This document shows positions 19,700 to 32,490 of a stretch of 64,000 bases of DNA, in pieces (within the stretch, counting starts at the first letter, position 1; each line of letters begins with the position of its first letter). Location of the stretch: contig JARBJD010000010.1 in NCBI GenBank assembly GCA_033064195.1, positions 1 through 64,000 of the forward strand. Reading direction: 5' to 3'. Below the pieces are notes generated by a model. That model was not told the origin of the DNA. It worked only from the letters and a program-made list of their open reading frames with translations, and searched no databases. The stretch comes from Blattamonas nauphoetae. Lineage: Eukaryota; Preaxostyla; Oxymonadida. The position numbers and the translations under genes are program-made.

Positions 19700-21763
19700 G
19701 AGCAATGTCAATACCTTCATCATTCCATCAATGTTCTTCTTCTCATCATCTTCATTTCTTTTCCAGGTGTCATTCTTCTCAGAATGTCTTATCCAGTTCA
19801 AGAATGGCGACGAAAAAGCTAAAATTGATATCGCTCTTTCTGTCCAATCCAAGATCCTCTCGGGTTTGTTTCTCCTTCTCCATTTTTCTTCTATCTTTGT
19901 TCGTTTTTTTCTCGGCTTAACTGTATTATTCTCATTCATTACCTTCATCTGTTTTCTTTCTTGTTTTCGTCAGATGAGATGAGAATTGGGGAACTGTGTT
20001 CGTGTGTGGTGTCGAGTGGATTGTTGGAAGAATTGTGCTGCACACTGTCCGAACCCTGCTCAGATCAACTCTTCGTTTGTCGCCCTTTTTTCTCACTCTC
20101 TCATTCTCCTTCATTTTCTATTTGTATTTGGTGTGGCAGGTGTGTGTTACTGGTCTTGTTGGAGTGGTTGTGAGTGGAGCGTCGCTGCCTGTTCGTGGTC
20201 GAGTGAGCTCCCTTCTTCCTTCGCTTCTTGGCCTGATCACTGTTTGTCTCCGCCTCTCTTCTCATCCTCTCTCTTTTCATCTCTTGTGGATCTTTTGAAT
20301 TTTGGATGGATTTCAGAAAATGGAGAATGGAATCGGGGAAGCAGCAACACGAGCGATTGGGTTTGTTTCTTCCTCTTCTCTTTCTCTCTCTCTCCTTCTC
20401 TCACTTCCCAACTGGTCTATTTTGTTTTCATGTTGCTGTTTTGTGTGTCAGGCATCTGTGCAGTGTGTGTCTGTCCTCGAATGAAGTGGATTTGATTCTG
20501 AGCAATGGAGTTGTTGAAGGGCTGTGCTCGCAATGCATGAACTTGATTACATCATCTCGGCGAAGTGGGAGCTGTCACGCCCAAACAGTGTCATTACTGC
20601 GTGGACTGGATACCTTTTGCACTGGTCTTGCTGAATTCATTTCGAAGGAGAAGGAGAAACAAGAAAACGAGAAGCAGACGAACAAGAGCAGAACACAGAA
20701 CCGACTGGAAGGAATCTCAGAGAATGAAGAAGAATCCGAGTTTTCGCTTTTGAGTCGCAGTTCCACGGCACTCTCGCTGATCGAGACCACGCTCAACGAG
20801 ATGCTGACTGAGCTTCAGAGACAGAAACAACCAGCCGAGTTGGATCGACCGGGAAAGGAACTTCGAAAGGAAGTTGCTGGTTTTCTGATCGAGCACTTCC
20901 CCCACACCGTCGTGCCTCGAAGTTCGAAGCAGGAAGGAGTGATTGGATTGGACCTTGCTTGGGAGAGACAGAAGATGGAAGAGCAACTGCAAACGATGAT
21001 GAGAGAGATGGAAGAGAAGGATCATCTGCGAGGGCTGGAGAGGGAGAAAGAGCGAGAAGAGTTTCAGAAGAAGATGGAAGAGCTGAACAGGATGAAAGAA
21101 TCGGTGGAAGCCGAACAGGAGAAGAACCAAGAACTCATTGAACAGGGAAGGAAGTGGGCCGAAACTGATCGAAAACGACAAGAGGAGGAAGAACGACAAA
21201 ACCGTTACCAAATCGGAGCTGCAGCAATTCAATTCTGCAACCATGATCACTGGAGAGTCTCGGGAGACGTCTTCACAAGATTTGAGAATTATGATGATTC
21301 GATTCTCTCGTTCGAGTTTGGGGCCGAAGTCGTTCGTCTGTCACTCACAATCACAAATGGATCAGGAATAGGTTTTCAAATCGGCATCATTTCTTCGGCA
21401 ATAGTAGCGAATGCTCTGACACGCAAGTTTACCTCTTTGAAGGGAGGGGCCGGATGGAACTTACATCCCTATATTCGATATGTTTCACAGAACTCAAGCC
21501 ACACAAACTACGGTTCAGCATTTTTGGGAGGAAATGTGGGACAGCGAGTGGTGTTGGAGGCTGATGGACGAGAAGGCAAGAGAACATTGAAGCTGTCGCA
21601 AGATGGAGAGACAGCGCCAGTCTTCTTCACGAACATCCCAGTACCCTTCCGATTCGCTGTGTCCATCGAAAATAAAAACGATTCAATTGAAATTGAGTCA
21701 GTTGAAATTGTGGACGAGCCGCAGATGGTTGGAGGAACAATTCCAGTCATAATGGACGAATAG
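19700..21763 (+). CDS. Spliced gene: coiled-coil protein with C-terminal SPRY-like beta domain
   Basis: Several short exons are visible: about 19,768-19,860 (FFSECLIQFKNGDEKAKIDI), 19,974-20,074 (GELCSCVVSSGLLEELCC), about 20,140, 20,318-20,360 (ENGIGEAATRAIG), and a long last exon from about 20,451. They are separated by pyrimidine-rich introns with GTTTGTTT-type donors and CAG acceptors. The early exons look like HEAT or armadillo helices. The last exon has a long Glu/Lys-rich coiled coil (about 20,940-21,200) and then a beta-rich domain of about 190 residues (from NHDHWRVSGDVFTRF to IEIESVEIVDE) with SPRY/concanavalin-like rhythm. Such proteins are common in flagellate genomes next to NEK-type kinases; no kinase domain is seen here. 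Exon borders are approximate. Confidence 0.6.
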
Positions 21764-21820
21764 AACCGAACACACCACTTCTCACCCAAATCCATTCCAT
21801 TTCATATTTTGGAACTTGTA

Positions 21821-23083
21821 CAGTGGGGAAGGCAAAACTGCAACGCTGACAGAAGCGTCCTTTTTCCATTTTGCCTCCATTTCACGATTTTTATCCATAT
21901 GATCGTTTCAGAAAATAAACGCTGAGAAACAATCTTGTTGACGTGACGAGAAAAAGAAACAACATGGTTTGATCTTCCAATCATTCTCCTCCAATCGCGT
22001 CCAGTCGCTCTTCCTTTCACAGTTTGACTTAATACACTCTTTCAAACTGTTTTTCAAATTTCTTCCACAATCAGACAAGCTATTCAGCCAGATTCGACAA
22101 TTGTAACTGTTCAGCCAATTCAAGGTGTTTATTGTTTTTGTGTTCATCTTTGTTTTGAACATCTGACAACAATCCTGCTATTCTCAGAATTTCTCTCTCA
22201 CCAGACAAGAATAGCAGTCAAGCTGAAGTGAACGCGACTCATGCCGACAGTTCCCATCAAGTTGCTTTTCGATGGAACCAAACAAAACTCCACGTTTTCA
22301 TGGTATGTCCTCACTTTTCTCACCACTTTTGTACTGAATGTTTTCCTCTCACCTTTCTCTTGCCCTGCTTTCTTTCTCTCTCTCAACTATAGCTGAAATT
22401 GTTCCTGCTTTGACACATCTCGAAACTATTTCTGTCGGAAATATGTCTCACAGTCGAATCAGATAATTTTGAGGATCACCCCGGACGTCACAGAAGAGTT
22501 TTCTGTGCGAACAGGAAAAAACAGGATCTTTCGATATTCGAGTCAATTGACCTTTCAGCTCCGAATCCTGACTCAAGCATACCTTGTCTGAGATTATTCT
22601 GTCATTCAATTGTCAAACTCCGTTTTGAAAGCAGAAAAGGCAACTTCAAAAATACAGCGACTGTTTCACACTCTTAAACTCGAAAGAAGGGACAAAATAG
22701 CGAGATATGTGAGAAAGATACCAATTTACATTTGTCCGTTTCTTCTTTTTAATCCATTCAAAAGGATAATGCCATTGTGGATTCTCACTTTTAACTTTTC
22801 CCCCTTTTCTCAGTTTATCTCTCCATTTCGACATTTATTTTACTTTTATCTGTATTCTTACCGAAATTGTTTGCGTAAGTCGAATTGAGCAATAAAAACG
22901 AGTTTATCCGACTGAGATCCGATCTCACCCCAAGTGGTCATTTTGGGTCCTCACAGACCAACCAGGCTGTTTTGACAGCGAGCGTCCAAAGGAGCACTTA
23001 CCAACTCTCCAAGGAAGAAAATAAACACAGTATGGTCTCCCTAGCTTTCTCATGTGGGCGTTGCAGTTTAATCTTCCGCACTG
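21821..23083 (-). mobile_element. Decayed Tc1/mariner element with both ends
   Basis: Left end CAGTGGGGAAGGCAAAACTG and right end (reverse complement) CAGTGCGGAAGATTAAACTG, each continuing CAACGC, are flanked by TA (21,819-21,820 and 23,084-23,085). Length is 1,263 bp. Parts match the intact element at 10,695-12,270, for example the AACAACATGG...GATCTTCC block near 21,960 and AGGCTGTTTTG near 22,965. The element belongs to a related but distinct family and is old: only the last part of the transposase is readable. Confidence 0.8.
21908..22165 (-). pseudogene. C-terminal remnant of Tc1 transposase
   Basis: The reverse strand gives MFKTKMNTKTINTLNWLNSY and further down SDCGRNLKNSLKECI and DWTR, matching in order the end of the intact transposase (MLKTKLNKEKIQTLEELKEH, then LDGVRNSIGSMNE and GWTR). 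The DDE core is missing; the expected space before it is shorter than in the intact copy, so internal DNA has been lost. Confidence 0.7.
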
Positions 23084-23690
23084 TACACTCAACCATTCTT
23101 TTGACAATCATTGTGCGAACATTCTTATCAACGTGACTGTGAACATTTTGTCTGAAAAAGGACTTTGGTGAGACAGTTTGAATGGTCCCAACCGGAGCTC
23201 ATGGTTTGATCTTAATAAAAATGAACCGAATTCAACGACAAGGCCGATCTCCTGAAAGCAACACGGTCTAAACTTCCTTTGCGCATTGTTGATGTGTGCT
23301 ACTGTCTATTGAAAATTCTCTCACCTGGTCTTCTGGGGGTAGGTCTAGGCGCAGATCTGCAGATCGGTCTAGGCGCAGATCTTCAGGTCTACAGGAAGAT
23401 CTGTCATTTTCTCGTTCATTTCGACTAAAATACTGTTTTAATCAATGAATTCGATGTGAAATGTGAAGTTTGTGTCGAATCTCTCACTCTTTTAGGAGGA
23501 TAAGTTGGAGTTGACTTCTGAGTTGATCTCACCCACGGAGAAGTGTAAAATCGTTCAATGAGCTTATGAAGAGCTTCTTTGTCATGTAAACAGTGATGAT
23601 CTCACTCTCCGTATGATTTTTCTCTCTTTCTCGATATATATATCATTCCCTTTCCTCAGTCTGTTTTGTTTACTGATCAAGATCGTGATC
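23084..23690. other. Intergenic stretch with a short tandem repeat
   Basis: No gene is seen. Near 23,338-23,400 the 17-mer GGTCTAGGCGCAGATCT occurs twice with related GATCT/GTCTA words around it. The rest is plain AT-rich sequence. Confidence 0.4.
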
Positions 23691-26600
23691 GCAGTTCCAA
23701 ATGAATTTGAAACTCGCACACGGGTCACCGTTTCCCTGCTCACTCAATGTTTGTTGATTTTCTCTTTCACCCAAGTTTATCTCTTGAACATCTTCATGGG
23801 TGAATTCAAATCTTCTACAGACGAAAATAGAGCTCTAAAGGGACCACAGGTTGAATCTGAGTTCTCTCCCATTCTGCGACATCTATAACTGACTCCAATT
23901 AGTCTCAACCAACAGCACAGCTCGACAAAACCGAACCACTCAATATTCTGTCGATTGGGATGCTTGATTTGGAATGGAATACATCAATGGTCTGTCAACA
24001 CCTTTTCTATGCATTTTGCAACTATTTCCCTTTGTTTTAGACTCGACTCCCTCGATACATTGTGAATAAGATGTGCGGGAATCCATACGGAAGCGACACA
24101 GTTCTCCTCAATATTACAACAGAGTTTGTCGCAATTTTGCTTAATATTCCCAATCTAGAAGTACTGATGATACCCTCCCAGGGCTATCACTCTCCCATGC
24201 CATGTTCCTGTTCTCACGACTCTTCCGTGTTCTCGGCAACCTGAACCAAGTATCTAAGCCCGATGTGCATTATCAAGCAATCTGTGCCCTTCCAGAAATT
24301 GTGACTGTGATCAACAACACAGAATACACACTGGATTCAAAAGAGAAATGGCAGCCAATCACAAAAGCCCCACCGCCGGTTGATCCCAACCGAATCCTTG
24401 ACATTGCTGGAGCTAGGCTGGCTGAATTCTGTATTACTGACAAGCCCGTATGGTTTTGTTGGATCTTTACTTGCTTATTCCAGGGTTTCGAAGGTGGACG
24501 CGCCGAAGCTATCAAATGCTACTTCATGCTTTTCTCATCATTGTCAGTGACCCCATTTTCGTCTACAAACCTCGGCGCTTTCACAGCTTTTCTTTGCATT
24601 TGTCTTTAATCGCTGGGATCCCTCGTATGAACCCCTTCCCGAATGATGTTCCCGGAACACGGGCACTGTCATCGCTGATCTTTCCTTTCCTCCAGTTTGT
24701 CCTCTCAGAGGTCTGCAAGCCCCTCCCCTCATTCCCCAGCCCCATCCCAACGCGGCCATCCGACGAGACGCGCTGACCATCCTCAACACGCTCTATCCGT
24801 TCGGAAACCACTTTGGCGACCTGGCCATCCCACACCTCGTCTACACAGACAACGTCTGCCTCTCTTCGTCTTCATCCTTCTCAGCCCAACACGTTCTTCG
24901 TCAACACGATCCCTTCCGTCTTCAACCCTTCCTTCCCCGATGCCGTGTACACCGACGTTCCTGTTCCCCTCCAGCGACAGGTCGAACACGAAGACAACAA
25001 GCGCTTCCACATTCCCATTCCGGAGTTCTTCTTGGATTGGGACAGCTGCACCAACAATCCGTCGAAGGCAGAGGAACAGCCAGACGCGGTGAAAGAATTC
25101 AAGGCACTCTACACTTTTGTATCCCCTTTCCTCTCTCACTCTCTGCAGGAAGCCCGTCCGCACACTTTCCGCGAATTGTCCTCAGTCATTTTCTTGCTCC
25201 TGAAGACACTTCTGAAGAACGGCGAAGAGCCTGACTTCAGCTGCTTCTCTCGACTGATGTGGACACTCACCACTGTCATCCACCACGAAACCAGCAACGC
25301 CCAGGAGCTCGACGCAAGACCTTCAGACCCGTTCGCGCAGCACAATCCGGTTTGCGAGGAGCAGTACAACTCGATGGACCGCGCGACACAAAACATCCAA
25401 GCCATCTTCAACTATTTCCAGAGTCTGTTCATCATGACCATTGTCGGAGGAGACAATCGATCGTCTGATGGATCGAACGAGCCCGAGATTCTCGACTCGG
25501 AGCGGCACATTGTGTGCCTCGACAGCATCCACACCGTAGGATGTCTGCTCAACTTCCTCTCCACGCGCCATCGCACAATCTGCATCGACTGCATCTCCAG
25601 CCTCATCGCAACAACTCAATCGATTGTCATCTCCACACAACGCCAGATCTCGTTCGGAAGCAGCAAGGCGGACGAAGAAGCTGTGTCGTACTCCCTCCTT
25701 GTTTTGACAGATCTCTGCTGTTATTGTGCAGAGACACTTCTTGACCCTGCACACAGCTCCCTCCACGAATCACTCAACGTCCTCATTCAACTCTGCCTCC
25801 AATCTCAAAGCCACTCACCACACACCCTGCCCGACTCCCCTCAAGTTCACTCCACTCTCCACCTCGGATACACTCTCCTCAGAAAAAATGGCATATACCC
25901 CCTCCCGCACGACACAACATCCTCCTCACAGGCCCATCCGGACTTCCACACGCAGAAGTCTGTGACTGAGTGGACAGCGCAGGCGGAGAAGGTCCGAAAG
26001 CAGACCGAACGCAGTCTCTCCCAAAACCTCAATTCAGACGAAACATCATCGCCACTCCCGTTCTACGCAGGTTGAGCTAATTCTGATCTTCCGAATCACT
26101 TTGGACCGCCGACAGTCTTCAGCTTCTTCCTCCAAAACAACGAGTCTCTGATGATGATGCTGGAGTCGCCTCCCGATCCCTCGTCGGAAGACGTGGAAGC
26201 TGCCCAAGTTCCTTTCACTCGTCTTTTCGTCAGTGCTCCTCTCGCGGACAGTGCTTGGGAGTGTCATGTGCTGGAGGAAGACCGACAGAGCAAGGAATTG
26301 TTCAATTCGGAAGACGACGACCTGCTGAGCATCATGCTGAGGAAGCATCTTGGAGAGGACCAGACCACCTTCAGCCTGCCCACCGAAGTTGTGATCGACG
26401 ACCAGCTTCCTCTCTTCCGCACGTCGTGGTCTGACACACCCACAGCGATTCCACGAGACGCCGTTTATGCCTCGTCGACTCAACAAGCAGAAGACATCTA
26501 ACAATCCACCACTCCATCACGCAAGCCATCGGCATTTGATTTGGAGACGGGCACTCTATTTTCGCCCACACTCCGTCCATCTGTGTTCGATCCTGCTCGT

Positions 26601-26792
26601 CCACAGTTCTCTCGCTGCATGCCTGGTGAGTTCTCGTTCTTTTCGCAGTCACGCCAACTCGTCTCTCAGCTGGGCCTTGTCAACACAGCGTCAGCTGCAG
26701 ACACATCCATCCACTTCCTTCAATTCTTCCTCACCACATTTCGTCACAAAACCATGTCGTCTCGAGCAGTTCTTTGTTGTGTCGTTGGCTAG
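23690..26792 (+). CDS. Spliced RalGAP-like protein (beta-type scaffold region)
   Basis: Exons on the forward strand match the order of landmarks in the RalGAP alpha/beta family: GGRAEAIKC (about 24,500; human beta has AGRAEACGT), NAAIRRDALTILNTLYPFGN (about 24,750; compare the RRSSINILLSLLPLPHHFG region), a long helical part in 24,920-25,870, then FSFFLQNNESLMMMLESP (about 26,125; compare FRYFVLDNSVILAMLEQP) and SRQLVSQLGLVNTA (about 26,650; compare ARLFLSHFGFLSLE). A 45-nt GT...AG intron near 26,071-26,115 and probably a 63-nt one at 26,463-26,525 remove stops that otherwise break the frame. RalGAP complexes switch off Ral/Rheb-type GTPases upstream of TOR. I find no catalytic Rap-GAP domain before the stop at 26,790. 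Exon borders and the 5' end are approximate. Confidence 0.6.
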
Positions 26793-26943
26793 ACTTGATC
26801 AACCCAGGATCCTTTGGTCAGATCCAAACTTTGAATGGAATAATGTAGTGAAGTGGTTTAAAAAAGCCAAAAAACATGATGTGATATCTGTATTTAGGTA
26901 GTAGAAGAATAAAATGTGATAAAAAGTCAAAAATACAGGGATA

Positions 26944-29108
26944 ATGACGCTTGCGATCAACTCGTTCGTCCACTTAGCGAAGACGAAGGTGTTGGAGACA
27001 ATAGAGGGAGGAAGAAAGATGATGGAACGGAATACCACCGTCCTGACGATGACAGACGCGGTCCTCTTCACCTCCTCTTCCGACCGCAACGACTCCACCT
27101 ACGGCGACGTCCTCGCCTGCCTATCACCATCCTACTCTGACCTCGCCACGCTCTTTGTCAATCTGTGGAAGCAGAGCAGTGCCTTGCCGACGTGTCATCC
27201 TTCACCTCTCAGAGCAGATCAAGCAACGCTCCCCTGAACGGTCTCCAGTCGTTCTGCTCTCTACAACAATCCCCCTCGCAAGTTGCCATTGTGAAGAAGA
27301 TTATCAACCACTCACTCAGCATCTTCAAACAGTCTGCACAGGACTACAGCCGATCCCCAACGGCTTCATACAAAGCAGAATCGAAGGCAGATAAAGCAGA
27401 CACTCTCTTTGTGATGATCATGGTGCAGAGTGGAGTCGAAGCGAGGCTCTACCCGCACTCGAAGGGATCCATCCCGCCTCCCCTCGTTCACGTCGTCACT
27501 GGCCAAGCTGGCAAGTTTTCGACGATGCTTGCGTCGTGTGGAGCACTGGCTCATTCGTCTGATTTCCTCAAGCAACTCCTCCATCTCTCAGAGACCATCT
27601 TTACGGTGTCTGAGTTGCTCATCGTCTTCTCACAATCCTCACACACGACAAACATGATGCTCAAAGCTGTGCCATCCGTCAACGGGCTCGTCACCCGCCA
27701 AACGCAAGTCCCTCAAACTCCTCGCACTGTCATGCCGTTCCTCGACATTCTCGTTGACTTTGTGGTCGAGTGCTGGCACAGATCGCTCCTTCAAGATATC
27801 ACCTTCCTCGCCCAGATGCAGGACAGAAGCAGCCTCGAACTGAAAATCAACAGGTCCTCCACGTACGAGTCGTCAATCGTGCTGACACCTCACCAATCCT
27901 GTTTCTGCCCACAACCACCCATCCTCCTCGAAGACGTCAACCTCATCACGTCGTGAGAAGGCGTGGTCGCCTTCCTCGGGCCACTCTCCGCGTTCTCGAT
28001 TCGATAAACTCCTTCCCAACGAAAGCATCCAATCTCGCTTGGCTGAAATCTCAACTGAGGTACTGTTGTTTCATCAGGCGCTGTCTGAGCATCAATCAAT
28101 CGAACAGAACTTCCCCCTCTCAATACCACCCACAGACGAGCTAGCAACACTCTCGGATATCCTCGGCCGAGCGGATTCGTCGCTCATCAACATCACAACC
28201 TTGTCAATGGAGGATCTGTACAACTTGCTCCTTCTCATGGTTCCTCTCGATTCGTCCAAGCAGCCGACAACGAACCACGCAGCTCACATCCTCTAAGTGA
28301 TGCGGGAGTTTGATTTGAGCCTCACTCCACAGTCGCAGCTGCCTCTCTGCCCGGCTATCATCCTCCATGTCTGGAACTGGATTGACGACACCAACCCCTT
28401 TCGGATCGAGAGTGAGGGTCGGACTAGCGTGTCTGGAAGCAAGCTCATTCTCGAAGGCCTGACGACAGAACAGAAGTCGTTGACAATATTCCTGACCAAG
28501 TCGAATCTGGCTGAAAGGATGGAGGAGATTGTAGTGGTGTTTATTGAAGAGATGCGACTTGTGGGCAACCTAAGCCAGATTATCAAGGAATTGAACGAGT
28601 CCGTCATTTCTCTGAAACGCCTCAACTGCCTCCAGAGAATCCACGAAATGCTGAAAACCATATCCAACCAGGTATCTCCTCCGCCGAACTCAATCTCCTC
28701 TGTGCTCCTCTTTCTCCACTTGGAACGTCTCCAACCTCCAGATGGACGCCACTATCCAACAGTTTCGGACGTAGCCGATAGGATTGGACCGCTCTGAGCA
28801 GGAGTCGCGGAATACGGTCAGGCATCTGCTCAACACGTACGATTTGGAGGAGAAAAACATCTGGCCCTTCATCGAGATCTCTGCCATCTTCTCTTTTGAA
28901 CAGCTTCGTATTCATTCGATACCATTTGGCCAAAACTCGGCCCACGATTCATTCATTAATAGCCTCCTCCAGGCAAGGAAGACGCCCGAACGGAAGAAAA
29001 GTGGTGCCGACGCATCATTCATCACTTCTGCACATCTTCTATGTTTGGAGGGAGTGATTCGCCCACGACTTCAACTACATCCTCCCCATTCCCAACAACC
29101 GAACCACT
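26944..29108 (+). CDS. Unrecognised spliced host gene, helical protein
   Basis: It starts at an ATG at 26,944 (MTLAINSFVHLAKTKVLETI) after an AT-rich gap with an AATAAA-like word, and continues through open stretches at 27,165-27,956, 28,039-28,296 and 28,297-28,797. Residues are leucine-rich and amphipathic (VAIVKKIINHSLSIFKQS; DFLKQLLHLSETIFTVSELL; MEEIVVVFIEEMRLVGNLSQ), like HEAT-type solenoids. An in-frame TAA near 28,294 can be removed by a 69-nt GT...AG intron. No family recognised. It could be one gene or two; the end near 29,108 is the last clear coding stretch. Confidence 0.4.
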
Positions 29109-29370
29109 GACCATCTGGTTACAAGGCAGTCGAGAACCGAGGAAATGATTGAGTTGAGGGATTGGGAAAGATGGTTGCTTCCATTTCCGAAATGAAATTT
29201 GATCAAAGAAGACAATTTGAGATTCTAGATTGTTTCAACTGTTTCGTCTATGAGTCCTTTGTTCTCTGTATTTCTTGTCGAGCAATAAAAGCCTGACGTT
29301 GAGTATATTGACTTGCAAACTTTGCTACATCCAATTTTGCTTGGAAGCTTGTCGGTCACTCAAAAATGGA

Positions 29371-30720
29371 TCATAGTGCCCTCCGCTTCTGCTCCACCAC
29401 ATTAGTTTTGTTGATGTTTCCAGAGATGAAGAGGTCAATGGAATGAATTGGATAAACGATTCTGTCAATATTGGTCTTTGTCAGACTTTGAAGGGTGTGT
29501 GAGCAGAGCGACGATGCCAGCGTAGTGTCTAAACTGCGGCTATGTTCCTCCAAGTTCGGCAGCCGAAGTGAAAGTGTTCTGAGACAGAAGAGAGAGGAAT
29601 GGAAAGAAGGAGATGAAAAATGGAGAGAACGAGAGAGAGGAGGAACTGACGTTGCGACAAACTGTGATGTTCACGTCTTCACGTTAAGCGAACTCCATTT
29701 CCTTACTTCTGACCTGTGCCACGTGTTTTCTCTCTCCCCTCGCTTGTAAACTCCCATGTTCTCACTCTTCCCTCCTAATGTTTCTCTCCTTCCTTCTCAA
29801 GTTTGGTCGATGAATGATAACTGCAAAAAATCTGCTGAATATTCAATCATCACACCTCCCTTTGTGCTTGCCTGGCCTGATTCTGAGAAGAGAGAGTCCT
29901 CAGACAGAAACCACACATGGGAAGAGTGGATATAGTAGTGGATGAAACTTGCATCTGTCTCCAAGTCGTCCTCAACCAGGAGTCGAGTTCTTTTCATATT
30001 AGTGGAGATCAGCAACGGCTCACTCCTCACCCAAACACATCCTCCGAATCTACTTTGTGCATTCAATGAGACTGCGATCGTCTCCGAAGGATCTTTATGT
30101 GTCAGTCTTACTGCGAATCCGATCGAGATCGTTCGACACGGAGTGGACTCATCTCTATAGACGCTCGATCATCGACTTCTCGTCCTCCAACAAACATGTT
30201 GGAAGACACGACAGGAGGGAATAGGATGTCGATAAAAAAGAACAGTTTGTCTTCATCCGAATCGACCATCACTGAACTCTGATCTAACATGTTGGTAAAT
30301 GTCTCATCCTACGATGAAACATTGACATGCTCGAATGTCGTGTGTAGGATCTTGTAGACAGTGGAGAGGGAGATGTTCGCTTCAATCACACCGACCAGTC
30401 CTTTCGATCAGAGCAAATCCCAAAAGAAACGCAGAAGAGACACACGGAGAGAGTGAGGGATCCTGTCGAAGAGAGGAACACGCATGGTGATGACAGTTGG
30501 GGTGGAAGAGTGATGACCAGCGATGACAGATCGTCCACAAAGGATGGTTGAGGATGTGATGGCGATGATTTCGTTGATCTCCACATGCAGCTTTACTACA
30601 CCTGTTGATGACTGTGCTGTTGAGTAGCTAAATCCTGTTGAGAACAAGAAGGTTGAATGTTCGGAAGACTTCATCCCCTTTCTTTTGACGAGAGAACAGA
30701 GAAGAACGTGTTCCGTCACT
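29371..30720 (-). CDS. Possible spliced host gene on the reverse strand, unrecognised
   Basis: Reverse-strand open pieces occur at 30,408-30,719 (KLHVEINEIIAITSSTILCG, then TVITMRVPLFDRIPHSLRVS), about 30,290-30,100 (SVMVDSDEDKLFFFIDILFP), 30,066-29,797 (DDLETDASFIHYYIHSSHVW) and 29,553-29,371 (TNIDRIVYPIHSIDLFISGN). They look like exons of one beta-rich protein separated by short introns. I cannot assign a family. The forward strand of this stretch carries no better coding signal. Confidence 0.3.
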
Positions 30721-30801
30721 CGATCATCTCACCAATGTCCTTAGAACAGGCTGAAAAGTGGGAATTGATAAGATTTTGGTCGAATGAGAGTGAAGAAAGC
30801 T

Positions 30802-32490
30802 TCAGGTGAAACATGTATGACAGTTGGATAGGTTTAACAATCCCTTCATTTTTCTCCAACAGTTCTCTGATGTCCTTGTCTTGTTGCTCTTTCTGTCCAG
30901 CGAATGCTGCTCTGTCTCTCTCCAATTCTTCCACCTGCTCCCTTTCTCTCTCTTCGCTTGTTTTTCTCGAAGCTGCATCAACTGCTGGTTGAGTTTGTGT
31001 TTGCTTCGTTCCGCTTTCTCTTCCACATCATCAGCATCATCGATATTGAACGAATCTCCTTCTGGTCGATATCCATACTGCGCTTGGATCGGTTTTAATC
31101 GATTTCTGATCTGATTCTCGTAACCTTCCTTTGTTTCGTTCTGTTTTTCCATTTTGAGTTCGTGATCCTTCCCATCTTGTCTTTTCTTCTCCTCAATTTC
31201 ATAACGAGCTCTCGCTCCATATTCCAGTTCCTCATCCTTTTCTTTCTTTCTCAGAGCACGTGTTTCACCTTTTTGATTTAGGAGAGCTTCACGATAGATG
31301 CTTTTTCGTTCTGTGTCAGGGATCGGTTCAGGCCGAGAATAGAACACATCACCGTTGTCGGTAATCCCCTTTATAATCGATCATATTTCGTCATCGATCG
31401 AGTCCGCATTGTTTTATTGATCTTTCGAGAATTATTGGCGTCGATTTCTCGTCGGCCTGTCCTCTGCATGACTCCATCCGTTTTAGCGTCCTCCCGATCG
31501 TCATTATCATTGTCTTCTGCAAATTTCTGGAATTTCAGTTTTTTCCCTTGTTCTAGTCGTTTGTTTTGTCCACCTGGATGGCACGCGAGCTGCACACGGA
31601 TCCCATGTTGGGAACGGGGAGGTAACGAGAGAATCGTCCGCAAACATGGAAGGAAGTGCTTGGGAGACTTGGATCAGCTTTGATACTCTTCTCATCAGGG
31701 AAGTCTTTGGGTTGAGAGAAGACAGATCCTTTCGAATTGAATATGGCTGTTCCGTCCCAAATGCTGCCTTCTGTCGATCCCATAGTGTCACTCGCACCGC
31801 GAGTATTCACAGTTGGAGTGGCAGGAGGGGAAATTTCTTGGTTTAGTTGAGATTGACGATAGCCGAGCTAGGTGGGTTCAACACGATCTTTCCCGCCTTA
31901 TGATTGACGCAGGTCGGCTGGTGAATCTTCGGCGTTGTATCCTCCTCCTGTTTTCATAGATATCTCCTTTCTTTCTTGTTGTTTCCGAGAGGTATCGCGA
32001 TGGAGTGTTTTGATCGCTTTAAATTTCAATGTAAGATGCGGCTTGCGTGGCCAATCGGATGGGTTCTTGTACTCCTCAACACTCTTTGGTGTCCAATCTT
32101 ATTCCACAAAACTGGAATACGTTGTGGGGACGGATTTGAATTCTTCGGTGTGTTTCGCAGATCCTCTTGGTCTGTCTCTGGAATTTGGTTTGGGCGGAGT
32201 CTGTATTCCACAAGCCCTATTCAGAGCGTGTCGCATGAGAGCTTCGACAGTCTTTGGTTGGAGTGTCGATTGAGATCAAGTCCAACTCCACGCTTGAAGA
32301 TCATTAGACCTGCATTTCTCCCTGGGCGAACAAAAAAGATCGTTCGGGACATCTTGGATGGCTACAGTACTCGAGGCGCACTTGAAGTTGGCCGGAGACA
32401 TCACATAATTGCTGGAGAGTCGCGATCGTTTCGATGAGAAAGAAACGCCATCAAACCGAAAAAGAAAAGGTTTTGGTGAAGCAAAACTCA
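30802..32490 (-). CDS. Spliced coiled-coil protein gene
   Basis: The clearest exon is about 31,347-30,850 on the reverse strand: ERKSIYREALLNQKGETRAL and ELEYGARARYEIEEKKRQDG, ending in KHKLNQQLMQLREKQAKREK, almost all charged alpha helix with YREALLNQ-type repeats as seen in basal-body and axoneme coiled-coil proteins. Upstream reverse-strand pieces at 31,810-31,553 (GSIWDGTAIFNSKGSVFSQP) and 32,491-32,276 (SFASPKPFLFRFDGVSF) are Ser/Pro-rich and plausibly belong to the same gene. A cytoskeletal role is inference from composition only. Confidence 0.4.

Noticed and set aside
20717-21250. Reverse-strand leucine/serine-rich frame of 177 residues
   Set aside because: It is the mirror of the coiled-coil coding region of the forward gene ending at 21,763.
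23338-23405. CRISPR-like array
   Set aside because: Only two copies of a 17-mer with unequal spacing in a eukaryotic context; a plain short tandem repeat.
26499-28296. In-frame TAA codons at 26,499 and 28,294 (and 47,710) inside otherwise continuous host frames, suggesting TAA read as glutamine as in the oxymonad Streblomastix
   Set aside because: Each stop lies inside a possible GT...AG intron whose length is a multiple of three (63, 69 and 90 nt), and the closely packed Polinton genes end on TAA, TAG and TGA alike, so the standard code explains the data better.
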